Shown piece after piece: positions 12,740 to 24,462 of a stretch of 64,000 nt of DNA (its first letter is position 1; each line of letters starts with the position of its first letter). The stretch is from NCBI GenBank assembly GCA_018417955.1, contig JACTVC010000003.1:3162001-3226000 (forward strand), in the 5' to 3' direction. The translations under genes and the position numbers were made by a program. The notes under the pieces are model-generated. The model was not told the DNA's origin. It made no database searches and was given only the letters and a program-made list of their open reading frames with translations. This DNA is from Laccaria trichodermophora. Its lineage: Eukaryota; Basidiomycota; Agaricomycetes; Agaricales; Hydnangiaceae.

Positions 12740-14107
12740 GTGCCTTCAGAAGTTTTCGCAACCATCTTCGAGATCGGGGTGCTTGCTTGGGGAATCGATT
12801 TTCTGCCACGGATCTGCCTCGTCTGCAGAGCCTGGAACGAGATCGTCATTAGCACGCCCTCCCTTTGGGGCATTATCAATATCCTGGACAAAAGAGCCCG
12901 GTATCCATATACCCTCGGCCTACAAATCACCAAAGCCAAAGCCGCACCTCTAACGGTTTCTATTCCCCCATCTGTGTTGCCTCCAGCCGTTGCGTGGGAG
13001 GTCAAGAGATTGACAAGCCTCTCACATAACTGGGTCAGCGCAGTAGTGCACACAAATATCCTCCTGCAATGCCGCTGGTCGGACATGCGCTCATCATTAC
13101 GGTCGCTCCACCTTTCCCCGAGTTTTCCTTCCATAGGTCCTGCGACGGATTTTTTTGGTGACCTGACAGAGTTTCGCCAACCTCCTAAACTTCACACATT
13201 TACCTCCACCGCCCTTACCAAAGAATGGATGTTACCATTCCTTTCCTCCTCCATCGAATTCTTTAGGCTTAAAGTTAATCCCCGAGACGAGGACTATGTT
13301 CACCTCACCTCAACTATCGACTACTTATCCCGCATTCCAGCAGTGAAGACATTGATTATAGAATCTATTCGACATTCCCATAGCGTGCTATCGAACCAAA
13401 AAACGGTTTACCTCCGAGAATTACTTACACTCGAGCTCGTACGATCATGCTACGTCTCTCCCCTTCTTTGTGGTATATCTGCGACATCCCTCCAGACCCT
13501 CATTGTGGATCACCAGTACCGACCCAATCGGTGGAATTCGCAGAATGAATCACCATCCTTAGCACTGGCTCCTTTCTTTTCGCAGTGGTCTCACTCCAAT
13601 TACCTTCCAGCAAATCTTCACACCTTAAAATTGGTCGAGTGTTTACAGCTGGCCGACGTCCCTTTTCTAATTCGATTTCTTGCTCGGCTCCCGAATCTAG
13701 TGCGCCTAATCATTGTAGACGATGCAGTTGGGGACGCGGCAGAGTTACCTCCTGACGGAGAGGAGAGGAATCTCTTCAGAGCGCTTGAATCATCTAAGGG
13801 TGCCGAGTCGGCCGGTGGAGGCTGGCTTTGTCCCTCCTTGATGGTCCTTCACCTAGAAACAGACCTGCAGGTTCAAGATTTGATCAAAATCGCTCAAGCA
13901 CGAAATGAAACTACCTCTTCGCCATCTCCTGCATCTAATCCTAATCGCCTACGATGGGTAGATGCTATGTTGTGTTCCAGTGGAAGTCACTCAGAGGTGG
14001 AAGAGCTTCGAACATTGGTCGATAGCGCTGTGTGTCATTGCTTAGACTGCTTACTGAACCGGACTTGTGGTGGGCCTTCAACCGCTTTCCCCGGGCCACA
14101 TCACTGA
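12740..14107 (+). CDS. F-box-like/LRR-type protein, 5' end unresolved
   Basis: One open frame of about 455 codons ends at 14107. It begins with an F-box-like helix set, VPSEVFATIFEIGVLAWGIDFLPRICLVCRAWNEIVISTPSLWG, and continues as irregular leucine-rich sequence such as NLHTLKLVECLQLADVPFLIRFLARLPNLVRLII. F-box proteins bring substrates to SCF ubiquitin ligases through Skp1; the role is inferred. The frame opens at GTG, not ATG, directly after CCAGTAG. Either a short upstream exon carries the ATG and joins at the AG before 12740, or the start has been lost. The coordinates therefore mark the open frame, not a proven start. It is only distantly similar to the four related F-box genes further right. 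Confidence 0.6.
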   Translation: MPSEVFATIFEIGVLAWGIDFLPRICLVCRAWNEIVISTPSLWGIINILDKRARYPYTLGLQITKAKAAPLTVSIPPSVLPPAVAWEVKRLTSLSHNWVSAVVHTNILLQCRWSDMRSSLRSLHLSPSFPSIGPATDFFGDLTEFRQPPKLHTFTSTALTKEWMLPFLSSSIEFFRLKVNPRDEDYVHLTSTIDYLSRIPAVKTLIIESIRHSHSVLSNQKTVYLRELLTLELVRSCYVSPLLCGISATSLQTLIVDHQYRPNRWNSQNESPSLALAPFFSQWSHSNYLPANLHTLKLVECLQLADVPFLIRFLARLPNLVRLIIVDDAVGDAAELPPDGEERNLFRALESSKGAESAGGGWLCPSLMVLHLETDLQVQDLIKIAQARNETTSSPSPASNPNRLRWVDAMLCSSGSHSEVEELRTLVDSAVCHCLDCLLNRTCGGPSTAFPGPHH

Positions 14108-14542
14108 TTGAAACTTCATTTTAGTTTGAACGAGAAAGCTTTTGGACAGTTGTTCATCATGAACCTGTTTAAAATGGTTTGTCGAGCCCTTATTAATTGG
14201 CGCGGCCGTTCTTTGGAGGTACCTATTCCCCATAATTCCAGACAAGCCAGTTCACTCTTATAGTTGAATTCTGGATTCCCTGATGTCGTCGTGTTCATAG
14301 AATGTTGATAGAATTCCATAGATACTGACATTTGAACAACGCGCTTTACCATTACTTCGAATGTTTCATTCACGTACTGTATCGACGAAGTGACGCCGCG
14401 TCGTCGTCGCTGTATAGCATCTATGTGTCATCGTAATTTATTCTACTCATGCGTAGGTAGGTGTCCAATAATTTTTTGAGTAACAATCCAAACTCAAGTC
14501 CAAAAAATCAGATAAAAACGTATATATGCGTAGACGCATCCA
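14108..14542. other. Convergent intergenic region
   Basis: Lies between two convergent 3' ends. No supported gene; the 85-residue minus-strand frame at 14116-14373 has no recognisable features. Confidence 0.4.
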
Positions 14543-15588
14543 TCACAAGGAAACATAGTCAAGTCCGTATTGAGCCGCAAGGAGGGCGGGATCTTCGTCT
14601 TCCGAGTAGACGCAAGATTTGCTCAAGGCGTCAAGTTTATAACCTGGCATACAACGGTGTATGCTGCACTGGCCATTGACACAAGATACGTCGGAGACGC
14701 CAGGGATGGCGGTACAGTCCTCGCCATCAGGATTAGAGAGGCCGTGGAGCAGAGGAACAGCACAACCTCCGCCTGATAGCGAGTAAGATTGGAGTCAGTC
14801 GGAGTTAATGAGGGGGGACATACAGCTCTCTAGATCACTCTGAGTGTCAATGCACTCCCAAGACTTGGCGCTTCTTCCTAGAATGCCGCATGCCTTGAGT
14901 CCTGTTGGGCATGACCTGCGCTTCGCATTGGGAACATTACGCTTGCTATAGGACCCAGTAGGGCAAGCGCTATAGTTGCCACAGATCCCGTTGCAAACTT
15001 TGTGAGGGGATTTGCAGACGCATTGCGTAGGATAATTGCTTGGGGAGGGAGTGTAGCTAATAAACGTTTAGAAATTATACCAAGTTTCCCAAAGAGGTAT
15101 GCTGACCCATCTTTGCATGTGAAGCCGCAAGGATTTTTGGATTGACACTGGGGAACGGAGCGAGGGGGGTAGGTACATTGCTTGATGTTTCCACAACGGT
15201 AGAGCTAAATCCTCTCAAGATAAATCCAAAGTTCCCTGCATTCGAGGGCTTGGACTGACCATGGCTGTGATCTCAGCAGTCACGTAATCTTTTCCTGCCA
15301 ATGCAGTTCCCGAGATAGCCGCCGAATTGGTCGCAATAAACGTAGGGATCGTAGAGAGGCAGATGCACGCATCTAGAAACGAGTTGAAATTGAAAAGATA
15401 GCCATGTATTCGAGAAACGCACTAATAGTTCCACTGGAAACACTTTTTCCGTAGCTTGGGACGTAAAGAACCTCGTTTATCTCGCCGCACACGTCATTGT
15501 CGATATCGCGCGGCGAGAAAGGATTGAAGGCGACGACCAAGGAGACCAAAGACGAAAGGACAGCGCATCTAAAAATCGCCACACGCAT
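14543..15588 (-). CDS. Secreted cysteine-rich CPL1-like protein
   Basis: Five exons, 15423-15588, 15260-15372, 15107-15204, 14824-15056 and 14543-14772, sum to 840 nt and 279 residues. A signal peptide is visible (MRVAIFRCAVLSSLVSLVVA). It is followed by a small Cys region and then the CPL1-type C-terminal domain: CPTGLKACGI, then WECIDTQSDLESCGGC, then GLSNPDGEDCTAIPGVSDVSCVNGQCSIHRCMPGY. The paired cysteines and the D-L-x-S-C-G-G-C motif define this domain in basidiomycetes. In Cryptococcus, CPL1 is a secreted factor affecting capsule and host interaction. Agaricomycete copies are numerous and mostly unstudied, so I do not transfer that role. No membrane anchor follows the domain. Confidence 0.85.
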
Positions 15589-17101
15589 CTTTGGGCTGTG
15601 GTACGTTTCTCAACAGTCCAAGAATAATTCGGTATCAGACGCCTTTTCTTATATTTCGAGGTGTGGTAATTTCATGGCGAGATTTCGCCGAGCTATCGAA
15701 GAAATCATGATTCGAGTCGCCTCTAAACAAGCAGGGTCATGCTGGCAGACGAAAGATGAATCAAGTGCCGGTGATAGTTATGGAAGTCGCTCGACAAGTC
15801 ATCCGATTTGTTTGACGGTAATGGTGCCGCCTTCCCCAAGTCGTCGGGTCTGGCCATGGTATTACACCCGCCGCCTCCACCGAGGGATATGTAACGAAGA
15901 CTCGCAGCAACTGTCGATAATTGCGATGTTCCTAAAAGTAAAAATAATAATTTAGCGGCAGATAACTTGAAAACGGAGAGTGAACGTGCGAGATACATGG
16001 TAGTAGTTTGGGATGTGGAGCATCACTTTCTGTCAAGTCAACCAGAAGAGACCAGGCCGGGTGGGCCGTGGACAGCGGCTGAGAGCGGTCGGCATTCCAT
16101 CATCAATGATACCGATGTTTCAAGGTTAGCCATAAGTTGGCATAACCTGGTCATAACGCAGTTCCAAATGACGGAAGAAAGTCAAACGTTCGGTCGGCAT
16201 CAAGGCGAGGTCCTTATGTACACAGGTGTGCCTTGCACACTAAAGCGTCCTTGCAGTCCCTCTGGAAAATACACGTTATCGATCAATTGGAACGAAAATA
16301 TCGCCGACGCGTGTTCCCTCAGGGGAGATCGCATCATCAAGAAGCGGTGTGAAAATGTAAATTTAATGAGAACCTATGAGAAAAGGCGTTACAATTTAGA
16401 CCAGGAATCAAACATCCAGTCTGATCTCGACAGGTTATAAAAAAAATCAAGACCGAGAACTTACGATATTATTATACGTTTCAATTATAAACTTGTTATA
16501 AACTTTGACACGTCTGCCACCAGGTGGGGATATCCTCAGATTGAGGCTCTTGAGCGGAAGTGAGCGATTTCTAATGATTCAAATTCATTATCATGATGAA
16601 AGAGATGCAAAGAAGGTTGACTGTGAACAAGAACATGATTTGGTTGAAGGTTTGGGGGAGGTCAAGGGGGAGGTGAATTCGAAGATGGGAAAGCTGAAGC
16701 CTTCAGTTCATAATCTGAACAAACACAAACTGCATCGCCTCAAAACTGGAAGCTGGATATGTGCAAAAAAGGAAAGAATAAAATACAGGACAACGTGAAA
16801 AAGACGGAACGATTCGAAGGAGAAAAATATCTACTAGTACTAAACGGAGTTGGGGAGGGGTGCTGATAATCGATGTATGAATTTGAGTTGGAACCATAGC
16901 TGGTAGGGCTTCGCCAGTGAATAAATGGCCAAAGAGTCGGAGAGGGAGGGATGAAGTTCGGTGTAGGTGTTGGCGCGGGATAAAGTGGGCGCAAATCGCG
17001 CATTCATATACAGTGGCCCAGCATTTCGCATCTTCATACGCATAACGCGATAGGCCAAAACGATGAAAGACGGCATAGGCATAGATGAGACCATAAAAAG
17101 C
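15589..17101. other. Intergenic, no supported gene
   Basis: Plus-strand frames at 15497-15955, 15967-16440 and 16505-16798 have no motif and no splice logic. The first overlaps the CPL1-like signal-peptide exon in antisense. I read this as promoter of the CPL1-like gene and 3' flank of EPL1. Confidence 0.45.
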
Positions 17102-20100
17102 CTAATAACTGCCTTGGGTATTCCCAGCCGGTTGCTGATGCTGCAACGACGGAGACGTCATACTCATACTCACGGGCCGAGAAGGGGATGGTGCGGCCTG
17201 GATGGGTGGGGACGACGAATTCGTCGGAATCGCGGCCGTTTGGCCATTAACCCCAGGCTTATTCACCCCTGCAGTTTGCTGCCCATTAACCTGTATCTGC
17301 CGACTAACAGGCAACTTGAGGTTCATATGCCCGCCCGCTGCTAATTGCTGCATGTGGCTGCTTCCATTCGTCATACCATTGACGTTGCCATTGACGTTGA
17401 CGTTGACGTTGTTGCCGTTGGGCATGGGCACGTTTCCCAGCACCGCCCGAGAGTTATTGGCCTGCAACATCGCCAACTGATCGGCTGGTGGAAGGTTAGA
17501 AAAAACCGTCTTGAGCTCCTGCAGCTGCTGCATCGTGAGACCACGCTCTTGCTGCGAAGCTCGCTGCACAGTGGCGAGGGCGGCAGCGGCGTGGCTGGAC
17601 ATGGGCGTCAAATGGAAGCCGTTGGTGGGAACTGCGAGACCAGCATGGTTTTGACCGTGAGCGGGAAGTCTCGTAGGCGAAGGTGATGTTGTAAATGGTT
17701 TTATAGTAACATCAACTTCCTCTTTCTTCGTTTGGTCAACTTGGATGGGAATTGGGGTAGAATCAGGATTCGAAAGATCGACGTGCGGCATGGAGATGGC
17801 AGCACGGCTGGCGCTTGAGTGGTGGGGCACAGGAAGAGGATGGGGGGATGGAAGCACGGAACCATTAGCCTGATGGTTTGATGTTGTGGAGGGAGGACGC
17901 ATGCCACCGTTGGAGGAAATTCGCATCTGCGGGATAGCACTTGGCGGGGGCATCTTCTTGATGCTATTAACTCCCGTCGGTGACGGCATGGCACCACTTG
18001 GAATGCCGCCATTAATCAGGGGATGATACGCGCGCAGGACACCATTCTGGTCACGGCGAACAAGGGTGGATGGTCCACCTAGTCGGAATGGAACAACCAA
18101 CTGCTGACGACCATCCGGAGCTTGTACAACCAGTGATGGATCGGTTAGCATATTGTGGTGGTCCGCATCGTTCATCAAGGCCATCCGATGGCTCAGGTAT
18201 CTAATCAAGCAAGATCAGTGACAGCGACAAACTGAAATAGCGCAACTTACGGGAAATCATAATCATCGATCAATATTCTGTTTTCCTCGTCCGCTCCACG
18301 TGGGCCAACGGCTGGGACGTCATCAAGATCGAATTTCCAGCGCTCCTCTAGCCTTCGTTTCCTCTCTGACTCCTCGTCGTCTTCCTCAACGTCCATCTCG
18401 TCGTGGGATGGGAGTAGAGCCGATCGTTTTCGTTTCAGATCGATGGACCTTGTATTGAAGTCTCGACGGTCGATGTAGACGCGACCACCTCGCCCATAAC
18501 GCATACGAATGGAACGTGCCTGTCTAGAATGTGGTTTATCCTCATCCTCAGTTTCATTAGGCCCAACATGGGTATCTGAAGGTGGAATATATTTGAACAG
18601 TCTAGAAGCGTAGGGAACCAGAGGCGCCTGGTATGGATTCTGTGGGGAAATCCGTTAGCTACATGTCAGGTACCACAATATAAATCAACACATACATCGA
18701 CTTGATCTTCCCAATGATGATCAACCTCGATTTGACGGTCAAGTGCGGCATCTAGGTGGTCGCGAATCTTGGCGATGCGCTCTGAGGGTTTGATTGATAC
18801 TTCTCCACGGGCTGGGGTCAAAGATTCGCCCGTCCTGATTTTGAGGTTCGGTATGCGTCTATAACAAACGGAATAAGAAACACAAGTAATGTCAAAGGCA
18901 GAAACGTACGAGCTGGGAAACTTCTTGGGCCGCTCCTTCTCCACCAGAAACTCCTCGTCTGCCTTGTCACCAAGAGCAGGATTTTCCCGTTTAAGGTCAA
19001 CAAGCCTTCGCCTTAGAGACCAGACGTTCTGTGCCTCGGCCTGACATTGAATTTTCTGCGTTTCACGGAGTAGGATTGCATTGGCGAGTTCGAGAGGGTA
19101 TGCGAGCTCCGCATGTAATCGCGCAAGCTTGTCCGTTGGAGTAGCTTGGGACGCTCGAGTCTTGCGCACAGCCTTAGTCTCGCGTCGCCGGAAGCAGATG
19201 TACGATTCGTTCAGTGTATCCGATTCGTCGAACTGTGAAAGAAGCACGTTAGAAAGATGCGGGTGATGGGTACACAATGAACGAACATTTAGAACTGGAA
19301 TAATTCTATGACCACCGCGTTCAATGCGGCGTTCTCTCCAGTAGAAATAGACGGCTTCCGCAACTCGTAGCATGGATGCTGGCGGGGGCAGAAACGAAGG
19401 CAATATCCCCGACGAGAATGTTGCAGGCGGAATAGCTGAACCGAAAAAGTCTTGGTACTCAGAGAAAGCTGGGAACTCCATTCCCGTCTCCAGACCCTAA
19501 AGCTCGAAGTTAGTCGAAGCAAGATGCAAGCAACGAGGAAGACAAACATGATGCAGGTACTCCGTCCGCTCCGTTGTTATCTTCTCGAACAACCCCATCA
19601 CAACCTCAAACAGATCCTCCGAGATCACACCACCAGCATCTTGATTTTCTGGTTCCTTGCCTTTACCCTTGGATGTTCGAGGCGATGTTCGCGCGTTTGA
19701 GGCTGAAGAAACAGATCCTTGGGCGCTTGTACCCTCGCCACGCGCGGACTCGTTGTGCTTGTCGAGCCACTCCTTGTCGCGTTCATCCATATTATAGTTG
19801 AATCCACCGGAAAGACCCCATTTAACATTCTCTTCAACGGTCGAAGACGAGAAGATATAAGTCTTGGGGTCTTTCCACGCGGTGTTGGGGTATAGTTGAT
19901 CATAGTTGTCGACAATGCCAGTCGAGTCTGGAGTTGGGATAAACGCTTGCTGCGTAGCAGCCGGCGCGTCGCGCGTTGCGTGTCGGTTGCTGCCAGAGAG
20001 AACTTCTTGCAAGTGGTGTTCCTAAAAGAGAAGACATGTGTCAGCTAATTTGTCATCATTCCGTGGAACGCACAGCCACGAAAAAATGCTGACGTGGCAC

Positions 20101-20308
20101 TGAAACAAGGTGGAGTTAGACTCACATTGGCGTCCTCCGCGTCGACTCCAGCGACGAGATTGGTGAGACGATCTTTTTCATCGTCCTCGTCGGGAATGAA
20201 TAGGGCGTCAGCTTCGATGTTGCCATACTGGATTTTGAGGCGAGTCTTGTTTGTAATGCGATTGCGGTTTCTGAGAGTGGAAGCGCCGGAGTGCGGATTG
20301 CGAGGCAT
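17102..20308 (-). CDS. EPL1: Enhancer of polycomb-like protein 1, NuA4 histone acetyltransferase subunit
   Basis: Seven exons, 20126-20308, 19548-20021, 19287-19496, 18910-19232, 18696-18858, 18251-18639 and 17102-18200, sum to 2841 nt and 946 residues. The conserved EPcA region occupies roughly the first half. Its landmarks are EHHLQEVLSG, then IPTPDSTGIVDNYDQLYP, then VKWGLSGGFNYNMDERDKEWL, and the hallmark LNFDESDTLNESYICFRRRE followed by RKTRASQ. The C-terminal half is low-complexity and Asn/Pro/Gln-rich, with the late motif GHMNLKLPVSRQIQ. In yeast, Epl1 bridges the Esa1 catalytic module to NuA4 and Piccolo and is needed for H4/H2A acetylation on nucleosomes. Two introns (19233-19286, 54 nt; 18859-18909, 51 nt) are in frame and stop-free. 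The ATG at 20308 directly precedes the basic N-terminal segment. Confidence 0.96.
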
Positions 20309-21896
20309 GTCATGGCAAGTCGACAGGCAACAGAAGGAAAATAATGGGGACCGAGGGGGACAATACCCGTCGTTGTAATTGTCACCGCGTGAGTGTTGCG
20401 ATCCTCAACAACGGCCCGGCGGCTTACTAAATCACCGATGATGCCACTCACAAAGCCAAACACACAAAGGCTCAGGGCTATCTACAACTACGGATATATG
20501 TGCTGCGAAGGGGGTGAGCAGGAGGAGAACTCTGAATATCAGTGACGAGAGAAATCCGACATCGTTAGACAAGCCCGGGAAGACGGAGAATCCGGTGGAA
20601 CTCACAAATTGACGAAAGGAGTAGCCGGAGTGGGTCTTGGGAAGAACACCATATCCGTTCAAGAAAAGTGTCCTGGTGTCTGGCGCCATGCAGCGTAGAG
20701 ACACTCCAATGTCAGATCTACAGATACGTATGCTCATTAGAAGGAAAGCCAGAAAGAAGATGGAAAACAGACTCACCGAAAGTGCCCACTACCCAGGACC
20801 GAGAAAACGTAACCCCTTCACCGTCATGCAGCCTGCAATTAAGAAAAGCAAGAGTGTAAGCGAGCATCCAAGGTGGATACAAGAGGAGAGAGACATACCT
20901 CTGTTACACCAACCCTTGCCCAAGCATGTCTAGACGCAGAAACAGTCCCTCAAAGCCCACCACCTTCCAAGAGATCCGATGGACCATCCCGCATCGCAAG
21001 GCAGCCTAGAAATGCATCCTTAACCGTATGCGTGAGTTCACCCACAGGAGACAGAGAAGAACAGGCGAGAGGGCATAGGTCGGGGCAGCAGGATCATTGC
21101 AGACAGAAGGACAAGGGTACTGACCTCACCTCGGGAGTCGGAGTTCAGCCACACACCACGTGCACGGCAAACACCGAGCGGACCGTCAATAATTTAAACT
21201 TTTGAACTTTCCTGGAAAAAGGACTCGACAAGGTAAAGTCCTCCTGGATGTTCAAATACGAACCAGAAGAATGAGAGCGACGCACCGAAAGACCACATTA
21301 CAAGTCTCTGCGATTTTTCTTCGATCAGCCATCCCAGAAGACGGCTAGAGAAAGCAGGAATTTTGCCGAAGACTACGTGCCCCCCTATCTCTGAGAGACT
21401 GTCTCAACTTGATCTCAAGTTTCACTAGAGCCCCTTTTATGTTTGGCCAGCAATGAAGCCGGCCTCTTCAACTGGACATTCTCTCAAACATATGACGGAT
21501 TTCTTCTGCCAGGGATAACTCGCCGTCGAATGCACATTGGTGCCTCCACTTCCGCTATGGTCTCATCTTATAAGGGATTCGACGTCTTGCGATCTAGAAT
21601 CTGGAAAGAAATACGCTTTTCCGTCACTCTGACTGGAAAATCGAACAGTCTCTTCATATTCCTGGATACGGTATGCACGACTGGTGAGGTCCCTACAAAG
21701 CTGAAAAATCCGCATGTTTTCCGACACTACTTCGGATGCGACGGAGGTGGAATTGCCAGTTGGGCTATCATATCCAGATCCTATGTTCTGTCCACTTACT
21801 TTAGTTCCGTACCTGTATATTTCTCCTCAATACATCAGAGCACTTTTGGCAGTTCAAATTTCGCCAAGCTACATCTTTACAGTATCGACATAAAGC
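20309..21896. other. EPL1 upstream region with unresolved splice-like signals
   Basis: On the minus strand at about 20370-20940 several strong intron-like signals occur, with GTGAGT donors and pyrimidine-AG acceptors. Joining some of them gives segments such as APDTRTLFLNGYGVLPKTHSGYSFRQF and ALSLCVFGFVSGIIGDLVSRR. The exons do not close into one consistent frame and would run into EPL1 exon 1, so I do not call a gene. They may be 5' untranslated introns of EPL1. The plus-strand frame at 21443-21916 ends over the last SDR exon in antisense and is judged spurious. Confidence 0.35.
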
Positions 21897-23158
21897 TCAA
21901 AACGCGCTCGGAGTGATCCCTCCATCCGCGACCAGAATCTAAGCATCCTCAACACTCAGTCACGAATCATCAATGTTCAAAAGAACATACCTTGTTTGTC
22001 ATATAGGAATTAGTGACCAGCAGCACAACAATCGACGCAACCTCATCCGGAACTCCAAAACGGGCGATGGGGATTCTGTTCTGTTGCAAGACACCATGAA
22101 TATGTGAGGGAGGTTCGCGGTTGTTTAGTTATGGGTTATGGGTCACCTTTAGCTCTTCTGGTGGGTTAGAAAACATATTGGTATCTTCATGAGATGTCGG
22201 TAAGTTGCTCTCGCAGTTGGTGTATTTGGAGAGGTAGACCAACCAGTGATTAACCCTGGCGCAACGGCGTTACATGTCTGCTCTCCCGCTCGTTGATGTT
22301 TTGCTTATGAAAAAATGGCAGCCTTACTATGCCGTCCTTCGCATATCTCATTGCAATCCAGTGCAAGAGACCGTGCAGTGCGGACTTGGAGGAAGCGTAG
22401 TGGGGTCCGACAACACCTCCAGTGCCTGTACAAAATCCATTGAGCTACCTCGGGTTGTTGAGGAAACAGGTCAGAGGTTCTACATACCGGCGGCCACGCT
22501 ATAGTTGTGAATGACATCATTCAACTCAATTTTCGAAGTTGTGGTAGGATTCGCACCTAGAATTGAAAACGATCCTTCCATACTTATTGGCGACCATGTA
22601 AGGGAGGCATAATTGCGTCAACTACAATCATCAGGGTCTTCAGAACCCATTACAACAGCGAGATTGAGCAGATATCACACACCAAAAAGCTGGAACCAGT
22701 ATTAAGCCTCCAAATATCCTCAAACTCATCAACAGTAATACTCTCAATATCCCCTTGAGGCCCAATCATCCTACCCGTACTCCCCGAATTATTGAACAAG
22801 ATGTCAGGATGTCCAAGCGTCGCCACGACCTCCCGATGCAACTTGCGCACGTTATCATAGTCCGACAAGTCTGCTTGGAACGCAGCGGCTTTGACGCCTG
22901 GCAGTGCATGGAGTTGGGAGACTAGCTCTGTGGCTTTTTCTGCGGCCGAGTTGTAGTGCACTGCGATGGAGCATCCGAGGCGAGCTAGGGAGAGAGCGCT
23001 GGCCCATCCGATTCCACCGCTGTGTTTGCGATTCACGTTATTATCGGTGCATGGACAGGTTCATGTGAAGAACGTCAATCGGTGGCGAAAGACACTTACG
23101 TGCAACCTGTTATCAGAGCAAGCTTATCGCGCAGGGTAGGTTCAACTATCGAGGCCAT
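21897..23158 (-). CDS. Short-chain dehydrogenase/reductase, 3-oxoacyl-ACP-reductase-like
   Basis: Nine exons, 23100-23158, 22683-23019, 22557-22621, 22488-22498, 22328-22425, 22244-22277, 22147-22184, 21991-22080 and 21897-21938, sum to 774 nt and 257 residues, the usual size for a classical SDR. The cofactor loop TGCTGGIG (residues 17-24) is split by intron 1. ILFNNSG follows, the catalytic serine is in NSSV (S154), and the YASSK active site puts the tyrosine at 167 and lysine at 171. The end ILVADGG matches the classical C-terminal block. It should reduce a carbonyl with NAD(P)H; the closest resemblance is FabG-like oxidoreductases, but the substrate cannot be told. The fourth exon is only 11 nt. 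The motifs and closed frame support every junction. Confidence 0.93.
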
Positions 23159-23203
23159 TGGATGATACGATGGGCGCTTGGGTGAAGCGGTTGTACTTAG
23201 TAG

Positions 23204-23969
23204 TTACCCGTCTAGCGTTGGCGGGAACTCCACGGTAGGATTTTGATTTCCGACCAACTCAATTCTTCCATTCACCAAATACACAAATACATTGATATAT
23301 AATATTTTGTCATTGATACCTCACTATGCTGTTTAGTCTGCACAAGCATAATACATTGATGTGCATCCTTCGTCGCCCTGTGTATCTTCCTCAGCCTCCG
23401 CGTATTTTTTTCATTCCATGTAAGGCAACTCTCATGAGATCAGGCAGTGCCGACCGTGAAATTTAATATTTCTTCTAATATTCAATTTACATTTGTTCAA
23501 GTTGTTTGGACATAATTTTTTCAGCCCTAACCCTAATTTCCTTCTCTATATTTTTTCCCTTTCTTTTGCACATGTCATATGTATTTTATTCTTCATGTAT
23601 TTTATTACTGACCCATGTCCAAATTGTTCTGTAAGATATACAGAATAAAAAATATGTGGAGGAAGAGAAAAAACAAATGATGACTTGATCAACAACTATT
23701 CGACAATCTTCAGCAGGATTAGTGGAGACAGTAGATTGCTGATCTAGACATGTTAAATTTCTCTTGGATTTTATGATTCAACAAAGTTATCAAGTGTTAG
23801 TTTTGAAACTTTGAATCGTGAGAAATCGCTATGGCTTGGCGGGAGCTCCACGGCAGGCATAGGTGGGAGAGAAATGGATAGAAATGTAACCCTACCCTAG
23901 GGCTTATCACGAGAACTTCGAATTACAGAAGCAAATCCTACCGTGGAGTTCCCGCCAACCTTACCCGTC
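23204..23969. mobile_element. MITE with perfect 26-bp terminal inverted repeats
   Basis: The arms at 23217-23242 and 23934-23959 are exact reverse complements over 26 bp, beginning GTTGGCGGGAACTCC. The direct repeat TTACCCGTC flanks the element at 23204-23212 and 23961-23969. A third, slightly diverged copy of the arm in the left-arm orientation lies at 23835-23857. The interior is AT-rich with no ORF. The 9-bp direct repeat may be the target duplication, although four extra bases (TAGC) then sit between it and the left arm. It lies in the promoter space of the dehydrogenase. Confidence 0.85.
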
Positions 23970-24462
23970 AGCATGTTATGCATGCGGTGATCAGATTGAA
24001 AGAAGGTTGAACTTGGGGGTCACCCGAGGTTAGGCCGTGGCCGTGATCCTTCCATTCGCGTTTGAAGGCCGCCATTTTGGAGTGTGCCAATTTGAGGCAA
24101 GTACTTTTCATAACCCTTGAGATATATGAACCAGTCGACATTCTACCAAGGGTAACGGTGAGAGGTGCACCAATCTCTTTTTTTTTTGGCCCACTTGAAC
24201 CAAGCTTGAACATATTTTCAGAGAAACCCAGAACAAGCAAAGACGAAGGGTTCCACGTGGGGATGCGTGCCAAGTACGATCGTTCCTGACACAACTCTAA
24301 CTCCTACCATCAAAATTTTCTCGCCAGATTTCACAGTCAAGATCGAACTCCCATCCTCAAAATGCTATCTCCACACATCACCTGGAAGCTTTATCCGTCT
24401 CCACACTTTCCCAGTATTATCTCACAACCTTGCTCTTGTGAGCAAGCGCCCTTTTCGCGTCC
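23970..24462. other. Permease upstream region
   Basis: Between the MITE and the permease ATG. The frames at 23968-24294 (minus) and 24062-24289 (plus) have no motifs. Presumed promoter. Confidence 0.4.

Noticed and set aside
15967..16440. 157-codon plus-strand frame
   Set aside because: No recognisable motif, no splice signals and no promoter evidence; length is within chance expectation.
20370..20940. Possible multi-exon minus-strand membrane protein upstream of EPL1
   Set aside because: Attractive splice signals, but the pieces do not form one frame and would overlap EPL1 exon 1; left as unresolved leader sequence.
21443..21916. 157-codon plus-strand frame starting MASNEAGLFNW
   Set aside because: No family features, and its end overlaps the last exon of the well-supported dehydrogenase on the other strand.
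23525..23536. CCCTAACCCTAA as evidence of a telomere end
   Set aside because: Only two repeats and internal to a MITE, with genes on both sides; at most an interstitial motif.
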